Part shown: in pieces, positions 12,226 through 23,881 of the stretch
Numbering within the stretch: position 1 is the first letter of the stretch
Layout: every line of letters starts with the position of its first letter
NCBI GenBank assembly: GCA_029379385.1
Contig: CM055607.1
Location: forward strand, 6,324,001-6,388,000
Origin: Quillaja saponaria
Taxonomy: Eukaryota; Streptophyta; Magnoliopsida; Fabales; Quillajaceae
Length of the DNA: 64,000 bases
Direction of reading: 5' to 3'
Notes under the pieces: generated by a model
What the model was told of the DNA's origin: nothing
The model's database searches: none
Seen by the model: only the letters and a program-made list of their open reading frames with translations
Position numbers and translations under genes: made by a program

Positions 12226-14816
12226 AGCGAGAAAAGTAAAGTAAGAAATTCTGACTGATTTATTACTTTACAGGTTTATAAAAAATGCCAGTCATAACGG
12301 TCAAAAGTTAAAGGTGGAGACAGATAAGTTCGCACTCTCTTTTTTAAATTTGCAATTAATCATATTCTATTTTTGATCAACGTAAGACAATAATTCTTGA
12401 GTTAAATAATAATTTATTGTATGTTGTAGTTAAATGACATTTACTATAGGAACTTTTAGTGGCTTTATGAGTTTATATATTTACCCTCTTATTTTTTGGC
12501 CCCATATCCACCTTTGGGGCTAAAACAATCACAAAAGAAAGTTATAATATTTCATAAAAATAATAATTCGTAAATTTCAAAATATATAAGAATGTGACAC
12601 ACATATTCATGCAATTATACTTTTAGTATCATTTTTTTGTTTTCTAGGTTTTCTGAAGTCATTAATATAAGACTAATTTCTCGAGCTCTGTCACGACTAG
12701 GATGACCCTCCCAGTAATTGTCTACTCTAAAATTCGAACTTGTGTTATCATCTTGAAAGTATAGCTTGTTTACCATTGCACCCAATCTTTATTGCCTTAT
12801 AATCATTTTTTTAACTTGTTAGCTAAGATGTGGTGTGGACAAATAATTTAATTATAAACACTCACAAGTTTGTTATAATTCTTGACATTTGCATTGCAAA
12901 TACAAAAATATGTGTGCTCATTTTGTAAAATAGAATAGTAAGTGACAAAAAGTGCCTTTTAAAAAAAATAATAATAATAATAACGGTATCATATTTGTTG
13001 TCCGATGTAAAATATAATTATTTAAAATAAATTTATAAATGCTTAAGGTGCTAGTGAATTTAATTAAGCAACTAAAATATTAAGCTATTAATATTATTAA
13101 TTAGTTGACATGTGTGTAAGTTTCTCCTAATACTATTGACCATTAAAAAAAGTTATTAAAATAAATTTTTATGAATTTAAAATTAAATTAATATTTAATT
13201 TATTATTAGTATAAGAAGTTTTGTAGGCTAATGTATCTCAAATTCATAACCATATTTATTGATAATGTCAAATTCTTTACTCTTAACTTTTTAAAATAAT
13301 TAGATCGAAAATGACATTTCTACTTTAAAAATTGGATGTAATGGATAGGCTTCCCTTTAGTATAATAGGATGTAATGAATATTGTTAGTTTTCATAAGCA
13401 ACTTAACAATCTATAGTTACACAATTTACGCAAAAGATGTATACCACAAAAGTTAATAAAATAAAAAATTTATGTGAATAGCAAGTGTGTCACCTTTTTC
13501 AATACAAAAATGAATTACAATTTAAAAGTTTATATTGATTATAGATAGAAATACATCAATTTAAATTAGCTTAATTCAATAATATTATAATTCAAGATAT
13601 TCATACATAGCTTATATTATATTTAAATCCAAACATCATTTTTTTTTCTCATATATGAACTATAACTCCGGCATTAGACTTCTTTGTACTTTTCATAAAT
13701 ACCTTAGTCAAAATTGAAATCATGTCAAATTCATATATGATGGAGAATTTTGACTAATTTTGGGAATTAGAATGTTTAAATGCATTTGGATTTTTTTATT
13801 TAATTATGATAGATGGAGTTTTACATACTGATATAATAACAAAAAAATACATGTGAGAAATCTGTCCGCGCAAAATTATATTTGAATAATAAATTTTTAA
13901 AAAAAGTCTCAAGTGATAAACAAATATTTATAATTAAAATTTTAAGTAATAAACACCCTTCTCAAAGTTAAACGAAATGGTACTAATACTAAAATTGTTA
14001 ACACTCTTTTCCTTTCAATTCATTAAACTAATGAAAATTGTAATTATTTGATATATTATGCTTTACTCCATCTTTATTAATTTTAAAACATGTATAAACT
14101 TGTAAGAAAATTTTAATACAACTTTTTAAGTTGATGAGAGTATTTTTCTTACATCAAACGCACACCTTTATATTTTCTCAAACTCATTGGAATTAACTAT
14201 AGAATATTTTATCAATCAAAATATAATAATTTTTGCATTTTTATTAGAATTAGAAATCAATTATGATATCCATCTTGTCTAATATTTATCTTTATGTTGT
14301 CCTATGAATTGTATATGACTAAAATCGATGAAAAACTCAATGAATTCAATGATTTAAATAAATGAGAGAAAGTATATGAGTGTCGTAATGAATTATTATT
14401 TAAAATATCAAATATCTATAACTAATAAATTTTTATATTAATTTTTACTTGTTATAATCCTTTTATTTTAAAATTTAATTACTTTTAGATCTATTATTGT
14501 TTTAATCTCTTACAAATATTTCTCTATGGTGTGAGTTTAATTTTATTAAGATTCATAATTGGCTTTTTTTCTTTCAGTATTTTTTTACGAGTTTAATTCT
14601 CTGTTATTGCAGTGATCTTTTAATCTCACTGAACTAGAATATCAGTGCTTGGCCACACTAAATAAGTGTATTTTACCATTTAAACTATCTCATACTTTTG
14701 AATCTATTTGAACTGTATACGTTTCTTATTCAGATTTTTATATTAAAATTTAAAAAGAAAAAGAGACGAATTAAAGTGTACTGTATATTAATTCCACAAT
14801 ATCTGTCGCCGGTGGG
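12226..14816. other. Long AT-rich intergenic region
   Basis: No coding exon was recognised across about 2.6 kb. The sequence is very AT-rich with short simple repeats (an ATA/ATT run near 12966-12983). Apart from the SINE-like piece listed separately I see nothing identifiable. The last few hundred bases must contain the promoter and 5' UTR of the NUDT26-like gene. Confidence 0.5.
12655..12790 (-). mobile_element. tRNA-derived SINE-like fragment
   Basis: Read on the minus strand, GGGTGCAATGGTA (12783-12771) resembles an RNA polymerase III A box, and AGTTCGAATT (12740-12731) resembles a B box about 30 bases later. This is the layout of plant tRNA-derived SINEs. The B box is decayed and no terminal duplication was established. 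Confidence 0.4.
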
Positions 14817-17800
14817 ATGGCTTTGGCATTATTTACTTCCTTGCTTTATCTCCCCACACCCCGGATTCTCACCGCAGCCAAGTCTCAGACCTCTTCCATC
14901 ACTAATTACCGTCGCAACTTGCCCGAATTCCCTTCCCTGCAGCTTTTGATTCACAAAGCGCCCATTAATACTCGTGCTTTGCATCCATCACCATCATCAT
15001 CGGCATCCATGGAAGCTCCTCCAGAAGGGTACCGGAGAAATGTTGGGATTTGTGTTATAAATGATTCTAAAAATGTCAGACACTCAGTTTCTCACAAGGG
15101 TATGTGTGTGTTTGTTTGTTTGTGAGTGCCTGTTTATTGAACATTTTTTTCTTTTGCAGATATTTGCTGCTTCAAGGCTAGATATACCCAATTCTTGGCA
15201 AATGCCGCAGGTAATCCCAGAATAATTTCTAAACGTATTTCTTCATTATTTTTCTAATGGAGCTTTGTAATGGAGCACTAAAATTTATTGCTTTTGAGTT
15301 TGATCCTTTGGTTCCATAGTTTGCTTGATCATTCACTAAAGTAAAATTGGAGAGAAAAACATATTTGTATAGACTATAACTGTAGTAATGGTGTAAGAAA
15401 TTGTGTCAGTTGGAAATCAAAGCAATGGGCGAACCTTGGATGCTTGCCAATTGTACAGAACTTGTTTTCCTTTGTGACTGTATTCTGTGTTTCTGTTCCT
15501 TGTTATATTGTCTGTCATGTGAGATCATACATAGTAATTAATTATATTTAGTAGGGCGGTATCAATGAAGGTGAGGATCCAAGAGTTGCAGCTCTCAGGG
15601 AATTAAGAGAAGAAACAGGGATTCATTCAGCAGAACTGATTGCGGAGGTGTGGATTATTCTTTTCTTTTCTTCCAGTTTTTCCTTTTTCAGTTGCAAAAT
15701 TTTGTGAGAAATAACTGAGTTCTTTCAGGTTAATTGGTAAGAACTAGGTTTGATTCAGGAATGAATGAGAGAATAGAGAAGATTTATTGTTTTTTGTCTT
15801 GACTTCATGGACTAGGTGTTAATCCTACTTTATTTAGTACTTAGTTACAGAAGATATTCACCCATTGAGTTCTAATAAGGCCATTTCGTTGCAACTAATA
15901 TTTACCTGAAAATATATGTCAAGGAGCAACTTAAATTTTCTGGATGTATATTGAATTTTTGAGAGGTTACAAACAGACATCAATAGTTAAGTTCAATCCC
16001 ACTTTACTTTTAATTTTTTTTATAGAAAAATAAATTTTATTAAGAGAGAAAAAAGTACATGAGAGGACAAGAAGTCCTCCTAAGTAGAAGAAAAAAGAAG
16101 AAGAAAAAAGAAAGAGACGAGCTTAATACAAAAGAGCTCGCCAATCATGTTGCATGTCAATTGTCAACTAAAGAAACACCGTGAAACACTCCTGAAGCAA
16201 AGTATCAAAGAGAAGCAAGTAAAACAATCTTAACCCAAAGAAGATGTCGCGGATAGTAACAATCTCAAAAAATCCTTGTATTACGTTCCAACCACCCCCA
16301 AATAATTGCAAAGGAAGCACAGCTGCGCAAACACTTAACATCCTTTCTCTCTCTAACTCATTGAAAACTATTCCACTTTACTTCTATGATTCTTTTATTA
16401 TCATATGACTAATTTTGTAGAACCTGGTCAATGTAAACAAAGGTATAAAAATTTGGGGTTTAAGTAGGAAAATCCAAGCAAATCTAGAAAAATTTCGCGA
16501 GTAAAGCTTACTGTCATTACTTTGGTGTGCTTATTTACTACTTGTGGGTGCCCTTCCATTTGGGGGGGGGGGGGGGGGGGTGGAGGGTGGTGTTGGAACT
16601 TGGAAGGATGGATTGAGGGAGAGAAAGTTAAATAAATTCTAAATTATCTGCTAAATGAATTTTATGCCTTAATATGAGTTACCTTTGTTTTTCTTCTTAA
16701 TATTAAATAGGATAAAATAAAATTTTCAAGATGATTAAAGTTGGAAAAATGTAAAATGATCTATAACACATGTTTTACAAAGATATAAGAAGTAACTATA
16801 TCTTTAAGGAACATATCTCAAGTCTCAACCAGACAGTTGCTGGTTAAGATAAGTAGTTGATAGGTTTAAGATCTGATATAACGTTGGAGTAGGTATGACT
16901 CCTTGTTTCTTCCTTCTAATTGGTAAGAAAGCAGCCGTTGCAAAAACTGAGCGAGAACGGTAAGGGCACACAAAGAATAGTATGCCCTAATCTGCATATT
17001 TTGTTGTTTAAGGTATAGGGTGGGTAATTTAGGGGGTGGGTCTTATGCTGGATATACCTCCTATAACAATCTCACGTTTTGGTCGTATGCTTTAGGAGTA
17101 AATTTTGATTTATTCGAATAACACCAAAGAAATAAGGGAAAAAGGGTAGCTCATTGCTTGTTCCTAGGACAGTCTCAAGTCTTGGTCCTATTTTTAATCT
17201 CCTCGTCTTAATTTTATTATGTTTATATGAAAGAACCCAACTTGAGTGGAGTATCCCAAACAGTTAATCACCTTAAAGAGTCCACCACTGTATACAGATA
17301 TGGGACCTCAAAACTTATCTCTTGAATTCCTCTTAAAGTAGGCGTGGAAACTCAAGGTAAGCTTACAAACTGCTATCCTATCTATGTCATTTGGTATCAG
17401 AAGCAATGCATTTGTAGGCTTCATGGTTTAATTTAAAGATCCATCCAATATGGCTCCATCTGTTAGGATTTTCTATCACTATTTGATGTCTTTTTTGTTG
17501 ATAGCAACTTCGTAGTAATAAATTTATCATGGAGTTGGATGCTTTCTGGATATCTGACTGAAGTCCTAGAGGACATTTAAGCATCAAACTCAGAAGTGTT
17601 CACTTAATATTTTGTTGACATTAATACCTCAATGGAACTGGAAAAACTACAATTAGGCATGTACCAATCAACTATGAAGTTTTGAAAATACTCACGAGCA
17701 TCAAATGTTGAAGTATAGAGAGAACCTTTGTGCTCGACCATCCAAAGCCCATGTCTAAATTTATAATCATGCTGTTTTATATGGTCAGATTTTATTTCTC

Positions 17801-19296
17801 CCTTTGCGGAATCATAACCAAACGTGTTGAAAAGATTATTTGGCATCTCATTTATAATGAACTATTTATTGTCGCTCAAGGAATAGTTTCTCTGACCTAG
17901 CAGTAAATTCTATTTAAATCAAGGGTTGGCATCTATAGTGTTAGGGTTTTCGGGCCTTGTTTTCTCTCAGATAAAGGTATAGTGATTTACTGTTGAATCA
18001 ATGCCCTCTGGGTTTGTTTCTTTCAATAGTTTGGGTCCTTGCTCATTCCAGCACCCTCAGAGGTTTCTGCTTAAACAAGGGGCAGCACTGTTGTGGCTTA
18101 TTGGTCTATTTAGGTTTGTGTTTTTGCCGTGTTCTCTTTTATAGCCTCCACGTTGAATTAGGCATAAGCTAGGTTATGAGAACATACATACTATGTGATG
18201 ATATTGTCTGTCACAGATGTAAATGCTTTGCAGCTGTTCAGCTATGCATTCAACAAGTCATCATTTACTAAATGTAGTAGCATAGAGTCTTATCATTAGG
18301 GATATGCTATAATTAAGGTTTCAATTTTATTTAGGATTTGCGATTTAACATTGGTTTCTTGTCCTAGTAGAATTAATAGTGTTTAGTTGTAGGTTTAAGA
18401 TTATTTAGGGTTTGCCTACGTGAGGACATGGTTATGTACTTTAACTAAGTTTTGGGTGATTAATCGAGCATTGAGTATTCGCTATATGTCTCCTTTGCTC
18501 TGTCTCTCTCTTCCCTCTTCCTATTTTCTCTTCTTTACTTCAATCAGTATCCATAGCCGTTTGGTCTGCATCAATTACTAGTTCATTCACATGATTTTTT
18601 AGTGCAGATACCTGATTGGTTAACTTATGACTTCCCACCAGAAGTCAGGGAAAAGTTAAAGCACCAATGGGGATCAGACTGGAAGGGTCAAGCACAGAAG
18701 TGGTGAGATGTTATGTCTATGTTGGATCATATAGGACATATCCACATGACCTACGGCACAAGAAAATCAACATATTTTTTCATTAACCTTAGACAAGCAG
18801 AAGGCAATTGAAATCAAAATGATTTTCCAAATGCAACCTAACAAAGCCAAGCAGGCCCATACATTAAGTGCATATATAAGGGAGATGTTCGTATTAGAAG
18901 AATCAGAGTTTGTTGTTAGCACTTCTAAGCTTCATCCAATGAGACAAAACACACAATTTCACTTACAAACACACATTTCACACACAAAATTTTAATTTTT
19001 CTCAATTAATCCTACAGGTTTCTTGTAAAATTTAATGGGTCGGATGAAGAAATCAATCTTTTGGGTGATGGGACAGAGAAACCTGAGTTTGGGGATTGGT
19101 CATGGATGTCAGCGGATCAAATAGTTGAGCAGGTGTGCATCAATTAGTATCTTTACCATTTTTGAGCTGTTAAAAAAGAATTTTTCAATTGTTTTCTAGC
19201 CATGCCTTGACTACAATTCTCGTCTTGCAGGCAGTGGATTTTAAGAAGCCTGTGTATGAGCAAGTTATGAAAGCTTTTGGTCCGAATCTTCAATAA
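14817..19296 (+). CDS. NUDT26: Chloroplast-type Nudix hydrolase 26-like
   Basis: This is a Nudix hydrolase of the plastid NUDT26/27 group, whose members cleave diadenosine polyphosphates and related nucleotides such as ppGpp. Proposed exons are 14817-15074, 15160-15210, 15555-15647, 18608-18702, 19018-19132 and 19231-19296 (about 225 residues). The full Nudix box is present at residues 104-126 (G-x5-E-x7-REL-x-EE-x-GI), split from WQMPQ by an intron. Later motifs are [21 protein letters not shown] and [15 protein letters not shown], and the C-terminus [12 protein letters not shown] favours NUDT26. The first about 60 residues are Ser/Thr/Pro-rich, as expected for a transit peptide. A second ATG at 15009 would give a form without it. 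The first donor is doubtful: the in-frame site is AAT before GTCAGA, while the stronger GTATGT at 15100 shifts the frame. The third intron is 3 kb and holds a LINE. Confidence 0.88.
16010..16372 (-). mobile_element. 5'-truncated LINE with 11-bp target duplication
   Basis: The 11-mer CCACTTTACTT occurs at 15999-16009 and again at 16373-16383, exactly flanking the segment. On the minus strand the element ends in an A-rich tail next to the left copy. Its interior encodes a decayed motif typical of the C-terminal part of plant LINE reverse transcriptases ([14 protein letters not shown], then a stop). It lies in intron 3 of the NUDT26-like gene in antisense orientation. Confidence 0.75.
16562..16580 (+). 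repeat. Homopolymer of 19 G
   Basis: An uninterrupted run of 19 G in intron 3 of the NUDT26-like gene, followed by more G-rich sequence (TGGAGGGTGG). Such tracts vary in length and are prone to sequencing error. A quadruplex-like structure is possible. Confidence 0.9.
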
Positions 19297-20422
19297 TCTT
19301 ATTTGGACATGTCAAAGTGCTCTGTAACTTTCAAATGACAGATTTCCTTCAAGTCAGTGAACTGCTTTGAAAAATAAAGTAATCCTATTATAATTGGACA
19401 GGGTGATTATGAGTTATTTGTAGATTACTACTCAGCTCCTATCCATTTTTTGTTGCAATGAAAGTTTATTACTATAAACTCGAAAGATTATCCTCTAAGG
19501 CATAATATCATATGGCTAAAACTTCCTCTTTTATGTTTTGGTATCTGGATGAGAACTATGTATGAGTTCTGGAGCAATTTTGACACGTTTCCATGTGCAG
19601 TCAATCAGGGATAACTGCTGGATAATAATGCAGTTAGAATTTAAGTCAAAGTTCATTTTAAATAAAACCATTAGATTTGTCTTAGTTATACCTTCTCTCC
19701 ATGGGACATCGATTTTTGTGGCTTGAGGATCACCATTCAATAGCTAAAACAAGTTTAGTCGACGACGTTAGAAGTCTTCCCTTGACCTTGTATTTCCTCC
19801 CCAAATTAGTGCATAAACTTCTAGTCTCTATTCACTTACAGTAAAAACTAATGGTGAGTAAGTGTTCATATGGTAGATCTCAGTGCTAAACATTTTTGTA
19901 AAACCAGTCGCCGAAAGAATAAAATTATACAACTGGATGACTATTCCTGAATTTATTGCTTTAGGGTCACAGGCATGGCTGATCTGACTTGACAACCATG
20001 GCATGGCAGCTAGGATTAAGTGCTAGAGTCCTGTTACATGAACTAACTATGTAATTGGCCAAGTGGAAAGAATGTATAGTGAAATTCTTTGTCACCGCCC
20101 CAAACTTTCTTCATTTTATAGGTAGAAAACATATAACCTGAAAGAACAAAGCATTCATAATAGCTTGATGAAACCACCTGATGCTCTGTTATTTATTTAA
20201 AATTTGAAACCACAAAACACCAACTCAATCCTCAGATATCAAGAAACTTACAATGACAAAAGTGTTATAGTTAATATTGTTTCTCTCAGCAATGTACATG
20301 TTGAAATGCCACAGAAAGAAATCAAATAACTCAACTTTGGTCAAGCTAACGCCTGATTGTAGAAGGGTGACAACAAAAAAGTGTGGGGGCATAACATAGT
20401 AGAGAAACAGTCCAATAACTTT
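19297..20422. other. Convergent intergenic region
   Basis: This lies between the 3' end of the NUDT26-like gene (plus) and the 3' end of the glycosyltransferase (minus), so it holds both 3' UTRs. An AATAAAG at 19374-19380 is a plausible polyadenylation signal for the Nudix gene. I saw no convincing coding sequence. Confidence 0.5.
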
Positions 20423-21904
20423 TTAGTTCTTATCTTGAAGTATATGTTTTATATGACTGTTAACAATATCTGCTACAATCTCCGGTGAGAATCTTCTGAT
20501 CATATCCTCTCTTCCTTGCCTACCTTTGGCCTTGGCTTCAATAGGATTATCTATCACATGCCTCATTAGAAGTCGAAGCTTATCGACAGATGGTTCAGCC
20601 CAAAGATGCCCCTTGAATGGCCCTTCTGCTACTTCACTCATTCTATCCACTGACAGTGGATAGCTATTGTTGCAAGACAAGTATTCTGTTGGACCAGACC
20701 AATTTGTAGCGATCACTGGCACTGACATTGCCATGGCCTCCACAAGAGGCCTTCCCCACCCTTCTCCTCTAGATGGAAGAACAAAAGCATTAGCTGCCTT
20801 GTAAATTCGTGGCAAGTCAGTTTGAGCTATGTGGGTGTCAACTACATAGATTGGAGCCCAACCACTTGCTGGTTCTTCTATGCCAGAATCCTCCACAAAC
20901 TCCAATATTTTGTTACCGAAATCTCTGTCAGTATGGTATGGATTTGTTAGCAGATATAAAGCGACCCCATCGACCTTAGCGAATTCCTTCAAGTATGCCT
21001 TCAACAAGACATCCCATCCTTTCCTATACTCCCACTTAAAGACACTTAGGAATACAAACTTCTCCAGACCAGCATTTAGGGCTATTGTATTCGTACCTAT
21101 AACCAATTTCCCTAAAGAGACAAGATCCAATGGCTTATACTTGAAGGGATCAAAGAACTCCACATCAATAGGCTGAACTATTTTGACAACCTTAGACGGA
21201 TCAATCCCGCTTTGTATGAATGTAGATACATGAAACTCAGTAGGAACCCAAACATAATCCATTTGATTACAACGCCTTACGTGTTCAGGATTCACTCTAT
21301 CAGTCTCAAACATGGTTCGCCCAATTACATACTTGAAATTTTGATAAACAGATGGTGGGCATGGAAAGGTTTCAAAGAGGGGAGGGTACCAGGCACCAGG
21401 TTCACTATGACATACTACAACAGTCTCATTCATTCTGCACTCAGTTTGGTAAAGCTCAAGGGCCATGTTCTTTATATTTTGTGGCAAGCCCTCCCAAAAC
21501 TCTACAGATTCTTGATCACCATGATGCTCAATTGCCAACTTAAAACTAGGTTTTTTCATGTGCTCATGAAGAGCCAAGATATATGACCAACCTTCTGAAC
21601 TGTACCCACCACCTGAAAGAAAGGGAGCCATCCATAGCACACAGTAGGAAGGCACAGGATTTGTTGGTTGTCCCTGTTTGGCTTTCTCCCATTTTAGGGT
21701 TGTATGTAGAAACCCAGAAAGTGCTTGAAACAAGTTGTGTGGTGACAAAGTATATTTCAAGTATTGAATCTTAATGTAGTTTGTTTTGGTGAAACTAAAT
21801 GAGATTGCTAGAAAGAGAACTAATATGGGCAATAAGTAAAATGCAAAGGGTTTCGATTTAGGGAAAAATGGCTGAGTTTGTTGGTTTTCTTCAGAGGAAT
21901 CCAT
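20423..21904 (-). CDS. GT4-type glycosyltransferase, type II membrane protein
   Basis: This single-exon gene encodes about 493 residues. The start chosen is the ATG at 21902-21904 (MDSSEENQQ), because the open frame upstream lacks another ATG. A short cytosolic N-terminus is followed by one hydrophobic segment (LLPILVLFLAISFSF, residues about 23-38), a type II topology typical of Golgi or ER transferases. The C-terminal half has the GT-B, family 4 signature with the nucleotide-sugar-binding E-x7-E motif (EGWGRPLVEAM) followed by PVIATNWSGPTEYL. Upstream features include FVFLSVFKWEYRKGWDVLLKAY and CHSEPGAWYPP. It resembles plant proteins annotated as UDP-glycosyltransferase superfamily (the Arabidopsis At3g10630 type, from memory). 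The donor, acceptor and biological substrate cannot be read from the sequence. Confidence 0.9.
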   Translation of the reverse strand: MDSSEENQQTQPFFPKSKPFAFYLLPILVLFLAISFSFTKTNYIKIQYLKYTLSPHNLFQALSGFLHTTLKWEKAKQGQPTNPVPSYCVLWMAPFLSGGGYSSEGWSYILALHEHMKKPSFKLAIEHHGDQESVEFWEGLPQNIKNMALELYQTECRMNETVVVCHSEPGAWYPPLFETFPCPPSVYQNFKYVIGRTMFETDRVNPEHVRRCNQMDYVWVPTEFHVSTFIQSGIDPSKVVKIVQPIDVEFFDPFKYKPLDLVSLGKLVIGTNTIALNAGLEKFVFLSVFKWEYRKGWDVLLKAYLKEFAKVDGVALYLLTNPYHTDRDFGNKILEFVEDSGIEEPASGWAPIYVVDTHIAQTDLPRIYKAANAFVLPSRGEGWGRPLVEAMAMSVPVIATNWSGPTEYLSCNNSYPLSVDRMSEVAEGPFKGHLWAEPSVDKLRLLMRHVIDNPIEAKAKGRQGREDMIRRFSPEIVADIVNSHIKHILQDKN

Positions 21905-23881
21905 GATGATGAACCCCGTTAGAATTCGCACTTAGAAAGCAATTAGAAAAAGCTCAGGTTTTGCAGATAAAACCAAATCCCAAGCACCATGACAACAACA
22001 GGGAATAGAGAGAGAGAGGGAACTTCAGGATCTCAGCCATGGAGATAGGAATGAGAACTAAGACGCTTGGGCCGTGCCTCTGCCTGTTTGAGTTGATGAG
22101 GCTCGAGTCTTACGACCCGGGTCCATATAATTTTTCTTCTCTTTTTGCCCTTCATCTTCTTCTTTTATCCCCTTCTTATCCCATAACGGTCAGTTCTGAC
22201 CTTTGCCAGCTGTCCCATTTTGAGTTTTTTTGATTTATTTTTTGTTATTTTTTCCTCTCCATTTCCAACTCTATAAATATTACAATTCTTTCTACCAATT
22301 TTCACACCATTCTAAAATTACTCATATTTTTTATATTTTCATCACTCACTAAATTATTGTGTTTGATTTTTGTTAAAAAAAAAAAAAAAAAAAAAGAGAT
22401 AACAAAGGAAGGGGAAATTCAAAAAGAGGTTGTAGCTATTATTGATAATATAAATCAGCTAATAGATTTAGCTTAACAGAATTACACAATCTCATCTTTT
22501 ATCATTCTCAAGAGGTAAGCTCACGAGGAAATAGTCCCCACCCTATGAGAGGTGTTGAGTAACTTTCCAAGATTTGCCTAGTTTTAATATTCATCAGTGA
22601 ATAGTATGTTGAAATTGAAGTGATCAAGTGACAGTAAACAATTAAACGAATGTATTGGCTTAATTTAAAATTTAATTAAAAAATTATATTTTTTAATTTT
22701 TTTGGTATTTTCATTTGTTTTTATTTATATCTTTTATTTTTAATTCAATTTTATTTTCTTTAATTTAATTGTTTGCGCCTTTGCTCCTATACATGATACA
22801 TCTCTCTCCTCATCTCTTGTACACATCATACTTAAAAATTGCTGACTCGTCACCCTAGTGCACCCAAAGCCACCTTGAGCTTGAAGCCTAGGGTTTTCCG
22901 TCTGGGAGCTCAGTCGGAACTATGAAAATTACGCTATCTTATTTTATTTTATTTTTACTTTTGATGGAAATTAAGTTAAGTGCATTTCTGAGCTTTATCT
23001 TGGTATAGTACAAGTTGATTAATGATTACTATGGAGCTTTTTTTAAATTTAGATAGATCTCTGATTGTTTACTGAAATTTTATTCATTTTCGATCAACAT
23101 TACGAGAACCATTTCACCAATTAATCTTCATTCTGTTTCAGTGAAATTCTATTCATTTTAATATTGTGACCTTATTGGTCAAATTGAATTTATAGAGCAT
23201 GTTCCAGTAACCAAATACTTGGATCAAGTTTCAGTGAGAATCCAAAAGTGCTGGGTAAACATAATTTATGAAGAAATGGACAAGTTTCTAACAATGTTTG
23301 TATGAAATTAGATCCGTCTATTCGAGACTTGAGCTTCGATAGATGATTTTGAACAATTTTTCATGAATATCAATGCTGCAAATTTTACTTCAAGAGGATC
23401 AAGTCAAAATTAGATGATTTTTTGAACATTTTTTCTTGTTATTTGTTATTTCACTTGACCAGTGAAGAATTAGACTTAACCTATGTCCATCACAGGTTCC
23501 AGAAGTTAGAGGGAAAGCAATCACTCTACATCTTAAACAAATTCATATACATATTCTTGTTATGTTACAAGTAACATTACAAATAACTCTGTCATCAACA
23601 TACCTGCCCAACCTTAAAGCCTATGAACTTGGTGCTCCTACTCGTACAGCACTAAATGCTTCTTATACAAAATTGTGAAATTTAACTCGACATGTATAAA
23701 AGTTTCTGAACAAATAAGGAAATTATGCAGAGTCATCCAATTTTCAGAAGCCTGAACCAGCTGATTAACTTTCGCCCCCAGACTGATGAAAAGTAATCTA
23801 ATAATCACTCACCTCCAAATTTGCATATCTACCATGAACGGGCTACAGGGAAGAAATTATTGGTTTTGATAGATTGCCATG
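21905..23881. other. Intergenic: glycosyltransferase promoter and NUP1 3' flank
   Basis: Bases 21905-22100 upstream of the glycosyltransferase hold a GA-rich tract (AGAGAGAGAGGGA near 22006-22019) and should be its 5' UTR and promoter. A run of about 20 A lies at 22375-22395. The rest, up to the NUP1 stop, is AT-rich with no coding sequence recognised. Confidence 0.5.

Noticed and set aside
17387..17846. Minus-strand frames and a TGGTATCAGA-like primer-site sequence (17391) in a NUDT26 intron
   Set aside because: The primer-site match is short and mutated, and no LTR pair or protein domain was found around it.
19531..19740. 69-residue minus-strand frame between the Nudix and glycosyltransferase genes
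   Set aside because: It has some protein-like composition, but no family, splice context or start could be supported.
20880..21774. Plus-strand open frames opposite the glycosyltransferase
   Set aside because: The minus strand carries a full-length conserved protein, and the plus frames are shadows without motifs.
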